Below, one piece after another: positions 6,966 through 12,539 of a stretch of DNA of 12,539 nucleotides. This stretch comes from a bacterium (lineage in GTDB: Bacteria; Bdellovibrionota; FAC87; UBA2466). The translations under genes were made by a program, and so were the position numbers. The stretch spans positions 1-12,539 of the forward strand of contig JAIEOG010000248.1 of assembly GCA_019750655.1 (NCBI GenBank). Reading direction: 5' to 3'. Every line of letters begins with the position of its first letter. The stretch's first letter is position 1. Below the pieces are notes generated by a model. The model saw nothing but the letters and a program-made list of their open reading frames with translations, did no database searches and was not told where the DNA came from.

Positions 6966-6986
6966 CTAAAAGAGCCGCATTTCGGC
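6966..6986 (-). terminator. Possible terminator overlapping the HNH stop codon
   Basis: On the minus strand a short GC stem (GCCG, complement 6983-6986, with CGGC, complement 6974-6977, loop 5) runs into TCTTTTAG, so the TAG stop lies in the T-run. A larger stem lies immediately upstream (6986-7019). The short stem alone is marginal. Confidence 0.35.
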
Positions 6987-7907
6987 CGGTTCCCGGGCAG
7001 CCTTAGCCCGGGAAACCGGACCGACTCTCGGACTGTTTCTTCGAATTCCACTTTGTCCGGACAAAGTCAGGTGCGCGATTTTGTGGTGGCCCTGGCAAAG
7101 CAAAACAAGATTCTCTGGGGCATTGGATCCCCCGCACTTCAGAGGTGTTTTATGGTGCACATGGAGAAACCGCTCCTGAGTGCAATGCTGTCCATTCGGA
7201 AGAATCCCCTGGCAACGCCCTTGGCTAAGCTGCTGAACGCGATGGCCGACCCAGGCCGGAAGCGCTACTCGTCCCGAAGGGACAGTAGCGGGCTTGGCCC
7301 GCCCGGCGATAACTGCTCGCTCGGCCTTTTTCACTTTGTCTTCTTTCTCAAGGAAATGATTCACGAGATGCTCCAAAACTTCTTCGAGGGAAACACTGCG
7401 CCCCTGTTTTTGAGAGAGCAGATCCTGCGCGCGCCGAAGCTTTTCCAAGACGTCTTTTTTCAGGCCCATTTTGATTTCTGACAAGACTTCGGATCTTGGC
7501 GTTATCCGCAAAGGGACAGCTGCTTCAGGGTTTTTCTTCGCGATTTCCTCTCGCAAAGCACGCGTCGGCAACGTCTTCGCCTTCTCGAGCCATTCGACCT
7601 GATTCTGAGGCTTTAACTCCGCGGCTATCAGAGCCGCTTTCGGCAAGGAGACTTCGCCCTTCTGAATCGCTCGTTTCAGCTCGGGAACTTCCCTGGATTT
7701 TCGGCTTACAGAGATGAACTGGTGCGCGTGGCTCTCAGCCATTTTCAATCCGTGGATTAGGTAAGCCCATAAGGAGGGGTACCCAAGCTGTAAGTAAGCC
7801 CGCGTTTGATCGACACGGCCGATAGTCTCCATCAATTCATGGGTAGATCGCAGGTAGGATTTCATCCGGGAAAGCGCTTCTTGATGCAGAGATTCGAAGG
7901 ATTTCAC
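6966..7907 (-). CDS. HNH endonuclease-like protein, 313 aa
   Basis: The C-terminal part (about 228-280) is a zinc-containing HNH nuclease domain. GRCQGILPNGQHC supplies one Cys pair, HVHHKTPLKCGG gives the catalytic His region, then come APENLVLLC and GHHKIAH, the second and last His region. Such domains cut DNA with one metal ion. The first 190 residues are helical and charged (LGYPSLWAYLIHGLKMAESHAHQFIS, PELKRAIQKGEVSLPKAALIA), resembling the N-terminal region of HNH proteins I associate with Bdellovibrio-type genomes. About 32 residues follow the HNH domain and are encoded by strongly palindromic DNA. I place the start at GTG 7907 because GAGG (complement of 7913-7916) lies 5 bases upstream. 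An ATG at 7931 would add 8 residues (MCMYSEVC) but has no ribosome-binding site. The target is unknown. Confidence 0.85.
   Translation of the reverse strand: MKSFESLHQEALSRMKSYLRSTHELMETIGRVDQTRAYLQLGYPSLWAYLIHGLKMAESHAHQFISVSRKSREVPELKRAIQKGEVSLPKAALIAAELKPQNQVEWLEKAKTLPTRALREEIAKKNPEAAVPLRITPRSEVLSEIKMGLKKDVLEKLRRAQDLLSQKQGRSVSLEEVLEHLVNHFLEKEDKVKKAERAVIAGRAKPATVPSGRVALPAWVGHRVQQLSQGRCQGILPNGQHCTQERFLHVHHKTPLKCGGSNAPENLVLLCQGHHKIAHLTLSGQSGIRRNSPRVGPVSRAKAAREPAEMRLF
6986..7019. repeat. Strong GC-rich inverted repeat in the HNH 3' end
   Basis: The left arm 6986-6998 (CCGGTTCCCGGGC) pairs with 7006-7019 across a 7-base loop, with a single bulged base. It lies inside the coding sequence of the HNH C-terminal extension and would form a very stable RNA hairpin 20 bases before the stop codon. 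Confidence 0.8.
7050..7067. repeat. Perfect 18-base palindrome ACTTTGTCCGGACAAAGT
   Basis: The sequence equals its own reverse complement without any spacer. It encodes the start of the HNH C-terminal extension (LSGQSG on the minus strand). Its half-site GACAAAGT recurs at 7333-7340 (minus), 8004-8011 and 8024-8031 (plus). Confidence 0.9.
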
Positions 7908-7912
7908 ACACA

Positions 7913-7916
7913 CCTC
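7913..7916 (-). promoter_or_regulatory. Shine-Dalgarno deciding the HNH start
   Basis: GAGG on the minus strand, 5 bases before the GTG at 7907. The ATG at 7931 has only AT-rich sequence upstream. Confidence 0.55.
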
Positions 7917-7918
7917 AC

Positions 7919-7957
7919 TATACATACACATGTATATTTAGGTATTAACGAAGTCAA
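7919..7957 (-). promoter_or_regulatory. Candidate HNH promoter with overlapping inverted repeat
   Basis: On the minus strand TTGACT (complement of 7952-7957) is followed after 15 bases by TATACA (complement of 7931-7936). The spacing is a little short. The -10 overlaps a perfect 7-base inverted repeat, TATACAT-ACAC-ATGTATA, at 7919-7936, which could be an operator or a leader hairpin just upstream of the Shine-Dalgarno. Confidence 0.4.
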
Positions 7958-7958
7958 A

Positions 7959-7977
7959 GTTTTATCGACGATAAAAC
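7959..7977. promoter_or_regulatory. 19-base palindrome GTTTTATCG-A-CGATAAAAC, likely operator
   Basis: Two perfect 9-base arms around one central base sit one base upstream of the candidate -35 of the HNH gene, in the divergent region shared with the gene at 8184. Size and symmetry fit the site of a dimeric regulator. No regulator gene is present nearby. Confidence 0.6.
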
Positions 7978-7990
7978 CGGTTTCTCCGAG

Positions 7991-8035
7991 GGCACTTTTT
8001 ACGGACAAAGTGCCTGCTTGGTAGACAAAGTGTCT
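7991..8035. repeat. GACAAAGTG direct repeats and inverted repeats
   Basis: GACAAAGTG occurs at 8004-8012 and 8024-8032, exactly 20 bases apart. The first copy also pairs with GGCACTTT at 7991-7998 (AAAGTGCC at 8007-8014), and the second is itself a near-palindrome (AGACA-AAG-TGTCT, 8023-8035). A related AGACAAACGGTCT lies at 8141-8153. The region 7908-8183 holds no gene; it also has an inverted repeat GGTGTTT (8048-8054) / AAACACC (8074-8080) and a TTGACA at 8042-8047 without a matching -10. Confidence 0.7.
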
Positions 8036-8171
8036 AAACTTTTGACAGGTGTTTAAGCTCTTCCAAGTTGTCCAAACACCCCTCAGAAACAGCCCTACCC
8101 CCGTGCGGCGAATTCCGGCAGTGCGTTTGCATCTTAATAAAGACAAACGGTCTACACGGATCGCCGATCCT

Positions 8172-8178
8172 GGGGAGG
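8172..8178 (+). promoter_or_regulatory. Shine-Dalgarno deciding the start at 8184
   Basis: GGGGAGG, 5 bases before the ATG. The open frame extends 45 codons further upstream, but only from 8184 does a signal peptide begin. Confidence 0.8.
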
Positions 8179-8183
8179 ATGGG

Positions 8184-9029
8184 ATGCTTTTGAAAAATCG
8201 CCTTATCGTATTGGCAGGCTTAGGGCTAAGCATGGGAGCTTTTGGCTACCAGCAACAGCAACAAGGCTCTTTGGTTCCAGGCTTTAACAACGGCATGTAC
8301 CCAGGAATGGGCATGTACGGGCCCCAGCAAAATTTCGCCACTCAGCAAGCCAACCAACAGATTGAACAGAAGGCCAACGAGCTAGAGGCCAAAGCGCAGG
8401 CTTTAGAAAGCGGCGAATTTAAGACTCTTGTCACTCAGATTGGTGAAAAGAAAAAAAACTGGAAAAAGCTTGAGCAAGACGCCGTTCGCGCTTCATTGAA
8501 GTCTCTTTTGGAAGACGACAAAGAAAAAGAAGACAAACGCGACGCACGGTTTCAGTCTGCCCTCGCTATGTATGACGCCGCCGACGAAATTCAGGTAGTG
8601 CCAGACAAGTCACAAGATGAGTTGGATCATTACAAGGAATTCGTAACCGCGAAACAATTCCAGCTTGAGAAGCTCAAAGAGGTCGCAAACAACGTAAAGC
8701 TTTTGGTTAAAACAAAGAAAGAAGACCTCGATAGACGGGAATTATCTGTCGATGCAGCACAGTATTTAAATCATGTTCAATCGGGCATCGTGAACAACGT
8801 AAATAGCCAGCAGAGTTCTGAACCCGTCATTGAGCAGGCAACAGCAAAAGCGATTGCTAGCCCGGACCCGGCGGTCGTTGCATCGCCCACTTTTAAAGAG
8901 AACGTGCAAAGCATTATGAAGCCGCTTTACTACAATGGCGGAGAACAAAACACTCAAGGCGCACCACAAGCAGATCCGTACGATAACGCTGGGTTCAATG
9001 CACACGCTGATAAAGGCATTAACATTTAA
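8184..9029 (+). CDS. Exported coiled-coil protein of unknown function, 281 aa
   Basis: The protein opens with a Sec signal peptide (MLLKNRLIVLAGLGLSMGAFG, about residues 1-21). A Gln run and a Gly/Met/Tyr/Pro-rich segment follow (PGFNNGMYPGMGMYGPQQN). Residues about 53-190 are strongly helical, charged and heptad-like (NQQIEQKANELEAKAQALESG, LEQDAVRASLKSLLEDDKEKEDKRDARF, AKQFQLEKLKEVANNVKLLVKTKKEDLD), typical of a coiled coil. The last 90 residues look disordered. There is no cysteine. I recognise no family. The coding sequence is visibly more A-rich than its neighbours, in line with its Lys/Glu/Gln content. The next gene starts 11 bases downstream and also encodes an exported protein with a helical N-terminal part, so the two may act together in the periplasm or outside the cell. 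Confidence 0.8.
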   Translation: MLLKNRLIVLAGLGLSMGAFGYQQQQQGSLVPGFNNGMYPGMGMYGPQQNFATQQANQQIEQKANELEAKAQALESGEFKTLVTQIGEKKKNWKKLEQDAVRASLKSLLEDDKEKEDKRDARFQSALAMYDAADEIQVVPDKSQDELDHYKEFVTAKQFQLEKLKEVANNVKLLVKTKKEDLDRRELSVDAAQYLNHVQSGIVNNVNSQQSSEPVIEQATAKAIASPDPAVVASPTFKENVQSIMKPLYYNGGEQNTQGAPQADPYDNAGFNAHADKGINI

Positions 9030-9040
9030 GTTGGTGGAAT

Positions 9041-10240
9041 ATGTACTCCAAAGCTTTCATTCTATTTAGCTGTCTTACACTCTCAGCGGAATCCTTTGCC
9101 GTTACGCTGACGGATGGTGCCAAGCGTTTGGTCGACAAGGAGCTTGAAAAATTCTCTGAGACGATCGACGGCGGCGTAAAAGCCTCTGACACCATCAAAG
9201 CGCAATTGGACGAGATGAAAGCTAACGTCCTAAAGGCGATGGAACTCCAAGACCAAATCGATGGCCTCCGCGCCCAAGCCCAACAGCTCCGCGATCAACA
9301 ACAACAGCCGCAAATGCCTTTCATGCCCATGAACAACGGCGGTAAAAACGGCCCTCAATCGCCCAACTCCGGCAACACCGCCGGCGGGCAAACGCCTTCG
9401 GGTAATGACATGGGCAAAACCGATATGCAAGCCGCCGTGGTTCCGGATGCGCCTCAGGAAGTGAATCCGCAGGGAGCCACTCCGACGGAGCGCCAGTCTT
9501 TGAATGCCGGCGATATGCCCACAGCACAGATGCCCGACATGAGCGGTCTGTTCGGCGGTGGAAATCCGAATTCAGTCGCTAACGTCGCTGCCCGCGGCGT
9601 GCAGAACATGGAAAAAACGCCAGTGGGCAACATCGCGGCTAACGCTGCTGCAACTGGTGCCCAGAATGCCACACTGCCCTCCTCGGGTAGCCCAATGATG
9701 GGGAACGGAATGGGCGGCGGCATGATGAATAACGGCGCTTCGGGCGCTGGCGGCGCAGGCCCTGAAATCTCTCGCAATGAAGAAGGCGGCGATGGCGCGG
9801 GCGTTCGCGTAACGACTGCGGAAATGGGAACGGCTTCTGGCGGTGGAGATTCCAGCGCTGGTGGCGGTGAAGGCGGCGGCATCGGTGGCTCTAACGAAAT
9901 CGCCGATATCCGCGCACAACGTTCGCCGGCGAGCTATCAGCCCGGCAAGAATTCGCTAGTCGCTGCCGGTGTGCGCCCGGGACCTTTTGCTCTCACCGTC
10001 GGCGCACTTTGCACCACCGAAAGCGGCAAAGCGAGCATCGCTGCTTGCAACACTGGCCACCACGATCCGATCGTGATGGCTCTGAGCGATGCAGAGCTCA
10101 AACGTCTTCTGCGTTCTCCTGTCACACGCGGCATTGCTTCAGAAGCACGGCCTGCATTGGAATCCACGGCTTCGTGGGCACCGGCAGAAGGCGCTTTGGG
10201 CAACACCGACTTGCTGGGTGCTCTCCGCCCGACACTCTAA
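9041..10240 (+). CDS. Exported low-complexity Gly/Asn/Met-rich protein, 399 aa
   Basis: Residues 1-20 are a signal peptide (cleavage after ESFA). Residues 25-90 form an amphipathic helical region (VDKELEKFSETIDGGVKASDTIKAQLDEMKANVLKAM) ending in a Gln-rich stretch. Residues about 90-290 are low-complexity, with Pro/Met/Asn/Gly tracts (MMGNGMGGGMMNNG at 219-232, GGGEGGGIGGS at 274-284). The last 100 residues are more ordered, with two cysteines (C324, C336) that could pair and a conserved-looking MALSDAELKRLLRSPVTRGIASE segment (346-368). No known family is recognised. The ribosome-binding site is GGTGG, 4 bases before the ATG. It follows the coiled-coil gene by 11 bases, probably as one operon. 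Its layout (helical head, flexible linker, small Cys-containing tail) suggests an envelope or surface structural protein; this is inference. Confidence 0.8.
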   Translation: MYSKAFILFSCLTLSAESFAVTLTDGAKRLVDKELEKFSETIDGGVKASDTIKAQLDEMKANVLKAMELQDQIDGLRAQAQQLRDQQQQPQMPFMPMNNGGKNGPQSPNSGNTAGGQTPSGNDMGKTDMQAAVVPDAPQEVNPQGATPTERQSLNAGDMPTAQMPDMSGLFGGGNPNSVANVAARGVQNMEKTPVGNIAANAAATGAQNATLPSSGSPMMGNGMGGGMMNNGASGAGGAGPEISRNEEGGDGAGVRVTTAEMGTASGGGDSSAGGGEGGGIGGSNEIADIRAQRSPASYQPGKNSLVAAGVRPGPFALTVGALCTTESGKASIAACNTGHHDPIVMALSDAELKRLLRSPVTRGIASEARPALESTASWAPAEGALGNTDLLGALRPTL

Positions 10241-10266
10241 GACTCTCGTTAAGACTCCGCCAGTAA

Positions 10267-10284
10267 GGCTTTGCAGCTAAAGCC
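10267..10284 (+). repeat. Inverted repeat GGCTTT-GCAGCT-AAAGCC after the exported pair
   Basis: A perfect 6-base stem with a 6-base loop, 27 bases after the stop at 10240. No T-run follows on either strand, so it is at best a weak terminator. It may instead be part of the protease promoter region. Confidence 0.4.
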
Positions 10285-10293
10285 CTGGACCGG

Positions 10294-10302
10294 TGTTAGA
10301 AT
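10294..10302 (+). promoter_or_regulatory. Extended -10 promoter of the protease gene
   Basis: TGTTAGAAT matches the extended -10 form TG-n-TAnAAT, so a -35 is not essential; TTGCAG upstream is 20 bases away. Transcription would start near 10309, inside the 12-base palindrome GGCGAGCTCGCC (10306-10317), and give a leader of about 55 bases. Confidence 0.5.
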
Positions 10303-10352
10303 GGGGGCGAGCTCGCCGCTCAGGCGATGCTTGCTTCACCTAACGCTGTTTC

Positions 10353-10357
10353 AGGAG
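10353..10357 (+). promoter_or_regulatory. Shine-Dalgarno deciding the protease start
   Basis: AGGAG, 6 bases before the ATG at 10364. The open frame extends 31 codons upstream, but the signal peptide begins here. Confidence 0.8.
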
Positions 10358-10363
10358 AACTTA

Positions 10364-12055
10364 ATGCTTCGTACCACGGCCGCTCTGGCATTGCTGTGCG
10401 TTACTGTACTCGCAGAAGCGCGGACAGTTGTTCCAACGCTTATCAATGGTACGGAAGTTCCAGCCGGCACATGGCAGGAAGTGATTCGCATCACCTACAA
10501 GAACGCGGGCTGCACCGCGACAATCGTTGGGAAACGCGCGATCGTTACCGCCGGCCACTGTGTGGACACGGGCGGAATGGCGAACTTCTCTTACAAGGGT
10601 AAGAGCTACCAAGCGAAGATGCGCGTGAGCTCTCTTTACCCGACGCGCGATCACGATGTCGCGGTGGGAGTAACGGCGCAGGATATTACAGACGCGAAGC
10701 CTTTCACTGTGGTGAACGTGGTCGACACGGCCAAAGTAGGAACTCCCGTTACCCTCCTAGGCTATGGCTGCACGAAAACAGATGGCACAGGCGGTAATGA
10801 CGGCATCTTGCGCATTGGCCAAACTCAGGTCGTAGGCTTTTCGGGTTTCGATATGGTGCTCCGCAATGCCGGCGGCGCAGCGCTGTGCTTCGGAGATTCG
10901 GGTGGCCCGGCTTTTACTAAGGTGAACAACAAAGACACGCTTTTGGGAATCAACTCCAAGGGCAATATTATGGACACGAGCTACGACTCGCGTCTCGATC
11001 GCCAAGAGAGCATCGACCTCTTGAAGTCCTTTGCGCAGGACAACAGCATCGTTATCTGCGGGATTAATTCCACGGCATCGACCCCAGAGTGCAGCGATGG
11101 GCCCATAACCCCCGCGCCGACATGTAACCTCGCCGCCAGCCCGACTACGGTGAACAAGGGTGGCTCGGTGTTGCTCACGCTAACTTCGCAGAACGCGACT
11201 TCCGCGGATATCGATGGAACCTCCGTGAGTGTACCCTCTGGTCAAAAGACGGTGAATCCGATGGCTAGCTTCACCGCGGTGGCGACGGTAAGAAACCAAT
11301 CTGGCCAGACGGGAACGTGTTCGGCCCCTGTCACGGTCACGGATGATCCGCAACCCACCCGCCCGACTTGTACGCTTGCTGCCATTCCTACAGAAGCGCG
11401 CCCGGGCGATATCGTGACTTTAGAACTCACCGCTTCCGGCAGTGCGGAAACGGCTTCCATCAACGGCACGGCCGTCAGCGTGCCTTCGGGCCGCATCACG
11501 GTTTCGCACACGGTGAAAGCGCAGTACTCGGCTGTTGGGTTTGTGCGTAACTCGGCTGGGATGTCCTCAAACTGTTTTGTCGACTATGTCATCCGTGACG
11601 GCCAAGAGCCCGCGCAGCTTCCCGAGCTAGCATTGGCGGCCACGCATTGTGGTGACAACCGCTACCCGCAAACGGGCATTCAATCGGCGTGCATCTCCGT
11701 GGTGAAGCGCGATCCGTCTTGGACAGAGTTCTTCGTCTCCACGATGGTCTACCTGAAATATGCCGACGGCCGGCAAGAGGCTTTGCCCATGCTGGCGTTC
11801 AAGCAATCCGCGTCGGGCGCCAATACGCTGGAAGAATGGACGAACGCTGTGGGGACGATCACCACGGGCGGGACGTACCCTGTGGTCGATACAAAGTACG
11901 GCAAGGTCACCAAAGCTTCAGGCGGCGTACCCATCTCCATGGAAGGCCGCAATGCGGACGGGAAACTGTACGTGGTGCAGAAGCTCGACCCGTTTAACGT
12001 GGCTCGCCACCTGACGTCCATCCAAGCGCCCCCACCCGGCCGCCGCCGGCTGTAG
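10364..12055 (+). CDS. Secreted S1 (trypsin-fold) serine protease with two Ig-like repeats, 563 aa
   Basis: A signal peptide (about 1-19, LAEA|R) leads into a chymotrypsin-fold domain (about 26-235). LINGTEVP stands where mature S1 enzymes have IVGG. The catalytic triad is H65 in VTAGHC, D98 in DHDVAV and S179 in GDSGGP. C50 and C66 can form the disulphide beside the catalytic His. The residue six before Ser179, which in trypsin is the Asp binding Arg/Lys, is Ala173, so trypsin-like specificity is not expected. Two homologous repeats follow, 252-328 and 334-411, each opening with PTC-x-LAA and containing a (D/N)GT-x-VSVPSG motif; they resemble bacterial Ig-like adhesive modules. The C-terminal domain (about 420-550) has two cysteines (C429, C443) and no recognised family. 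Family knowledge supports extracellular proteolysis; the substrate is unknown. Confidence 0.92.
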   Translation: MLRTTAALALLCVTVLAEARTVVPTLINGTEVPAGTWQEVIRITYKNAGCTATIVGKRAIVTAGHCVDTGGMANFSYKGKSYQAKMRVSSLYPTRDHDVAVGVTAQDITDAKPFTVVNVVDTAKVGTPVTLLGYGCTKTDGTGGNDGILRIGQTQVVGFSGFDMVLRNAGGAALCFGDSGGPAFTKVNNKDTLLGINSKGNIMDTSYDSRLDRQESIDLLKSFAQDNSIVICGINSTASTPECSDGPITPAPTCNLAASPTTVNKGGSVLLTLTSQNATSADIDGTSVSVPSGQKTVNPMASFTAVATVRNQSGQTGTCSAPVTVTDDPQPTRPTCTLAAIPTEARPGDIVTLELTASGSAETASINGTAVSVPSGRITVSHTVKAQYSAVGFVRNSAGMSSNCFVDYVIRDGQEPAQLPELALAATHCGDNRYPQTGIQSACISVVKRDPSWTEFFVSTMVYLKYADGRQEALPMLAFKQSASGANTLEEWTNAVGTITTGGTYPVVDTKYGKVTKASGGVPISMEGRNADGKLYVVQKLDPFNVARHLTSIQAPPPGRRRL

Positions 12056-12078
12056 GCTTCTAGGCACCCGGCTCAAGT

Positions 12079-12100
12079 TTTTCGGTGGTGCGGCCGAAAA
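12079..12100 (+). repeat. Inverted repeat between protease and VOC genes
   Basis: TTTTCGG (12079-12085) and CCGAAAA (12094-12100) form a 7-base stem with an 8-base loop, 24 bases after the protease stop and just before the VOC ribosome-binding site. There is no T-run after the stem on the plus strand, so it is not a convincing terminator. Confidence 0.45.
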
Positions 12101-12108
12101 GCGATAAC

Positions 12109-12113
12109 AGGAG
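12109..12113 (+). promoter_or_regulatory. Shine-Dalgarno deciding the VOC GTG start
   Basis: AGGAG, 7 bases before the GTG at 12121. The upstream ATG at 12085 lies in the inverted repeat and would add 12 residues unlike the family. Confidence 0.75.
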
Positions 12114-12120
12114 TGTACAC

Positions 12121-12495
12121 GTGCCGCGCATCACTCACATCGAGCTTAATTCTGCGATCCCCGAAAGCTTGGGAAGTTTTTACTCGAAAGTTTTTGGATG
12201 GATTTTCCAGAAGAAGCAAACGGGCAATGAGAACTATTGGTTCCTGTTCACGGGCATGGGCGCCTCTGAAGCCGGCATTAATGCGGGTATCAAGCCACAG
12301 AGCACTCCGAAACTCCAATGGGTTCCTACGATCCACGTCGACGGCATTGACGCTGCTTTGAAAAAAATCGTCGATAACGGTGGAAAAATTACGCACCCCA
12401 AACGCGCCGTCACTTCCACCGGCTACCTCGCCTACTGCGAAGACCCCGAAGGCAATCTGTTCGGCATTTTAGAAAAAGACTCTTCCGTAGAATAA
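12121..12495 (+). CDS. VOC-superfamily (glyoxalase/bleomycin-resistance fold) protein, 124 aa
   Basis: The protein has the two paired beta-alpha-beta-beta-beta modules of the vicinal-oxygen-chelate fold. The first strand is ITHIELN (4-10, H6), followed by a helix SLGSFYSKVFGWIF (16-29) that is typical of the family (FY..vFGW). The second module starts with PTIHVDGIDAALKKIVDNGGKI (69-90) and ends in CEDPEGNLFGILE (106-118, E118). H6 and E118 sit at usual metal-ligand positions; H72 and E50 are possible others. The 124-residue length is normal for single-domain members. These proteins range from glyoxalases to antibiotic-resistance and uncharacterised enzymes, so the substrate cannot be given. 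It starts with GTG and lies 65 bases after the protease, on the same strand, possibly co-transcribed. Confidence 0.88.
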   Translation: MPRITHIELNSAIPESLGSFYSKVFGWIFQKKQTGNENYWFLFTGMGASEAGINAGIKPQSTPKLQWVPTIHVDGIDAALKKIVDNGGKITHPKRAVTSTGYLAYCEDPEGNLFGILEKDSSVE

Positions 12496-12539
12496 ATCCA
12501 GCGTTACTCTTCTCCTCACGCAAACAATAAAGTCCCATT

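Noticed and set aside
7053..7481. 142-codon open frame on the plus strand within the HNH gene
   Set aside because: The HNH protein on the other strand has conserved zinc and catalytic motifs; this frame has none.
8004..8032. CRISPR-like array from the two GACAAAGTG repeats 20 bases apart
   Set aside because: There are only two 9-base units with no further regular copies and no cas genes; too short for a CRISPR array.
6966..8035. Insertion sequence or transposon carrying the HNH gene
   Set aside because: No transposase, no terminal inverted repeats at matching ends, and no target-site duplication were visible; the clustered motif is reported as a finding instead.
9454..9882. Proline/alanine-rich frame on the minus strand in the low-complexity gene
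   Set aside because: It is the complement of Gly-rich codons and has no start context.
10267..10284. Rho-independent terminator after the exported-protein pair
   Set aside because: The stem is only six base pairs and no T-run follows in either direction, so it is listed as a repeat only.
12496..12539. Start of another gene at the right edge
   Set aside because: The last 44 bases contain an ATG on the minus strand only, which would overlap the VOC gene antisense; nothing supports a gene.

Overview
The window looks like a chromosomal segment of a Gram-negative bacterium, roughly mid-50s percent GC by eye. Several products have Sec signal peptides, and two look like small outer-membrane beta-barrels. 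My best guess is a Bdellovibrionota (Bdellovibrio-like) relative. It rests mainly on the HNH-nuclease gene, whose long helical N-terminal region resembles a paralogous family common in those genomes, and on the abundance of secreted low-complexity proteins and a secreted S1 protease. This is inference from remembered family resemblance, not a search.

Left part (1-2535): the 5' end of a secreted protein leaves the window on the minus strand. Divergent to it is a plus-strand pair: an outer-membrane barrel candidate (248-1024) and, 7 bases later, lysA (diaminopimelate decarboxylase, 1032-2267). A doubtful small membrane ORF follows. Converging on these from the right is a KGG-repeat stress-type protein (2656-3012, minus) that ends in a clear rho-independent terminator (2529-2571).

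Middle (3202-7907, all minus): an apparent operon runs from a 736-residue exported protein (4584-6794) through a small outer-membrane barrel (start about 4562) to a short-chain dehydrogenase (start 4011, 1-base overlap with the barrel's stop). The 736-residue protein is the most striking gene here. Its C-terminal half carries what looks like a RecJ/DHH phosphoesterase core, with a D-x-D motif, a 'CEMGG' segment, 'LDHHN' and a later 'IDRGG', behind a signal peptide. Its N-terminal half is unassigned. Upstream on the same strand is the HNH endonuclease-like gene, surrounded by an unusual density of palindromes and copies of GACAAAGT.

Right part (8184-12495, all plus): two exported proteins of unknown function, one rich in coiled coil and one low-complexity Gly/Asn/Met-rich, form a tight pair. 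They are followed, from its own probable extended -10 promoter, by a secreted trypsin-fold serine protease with two Ig-like repeats and a Cys-containing C-terminal domain. A small VOC (glyoxalase-fold) protein closes the window. No tRNA, rRNA, CRISPR array or insertion sequence was recognised.
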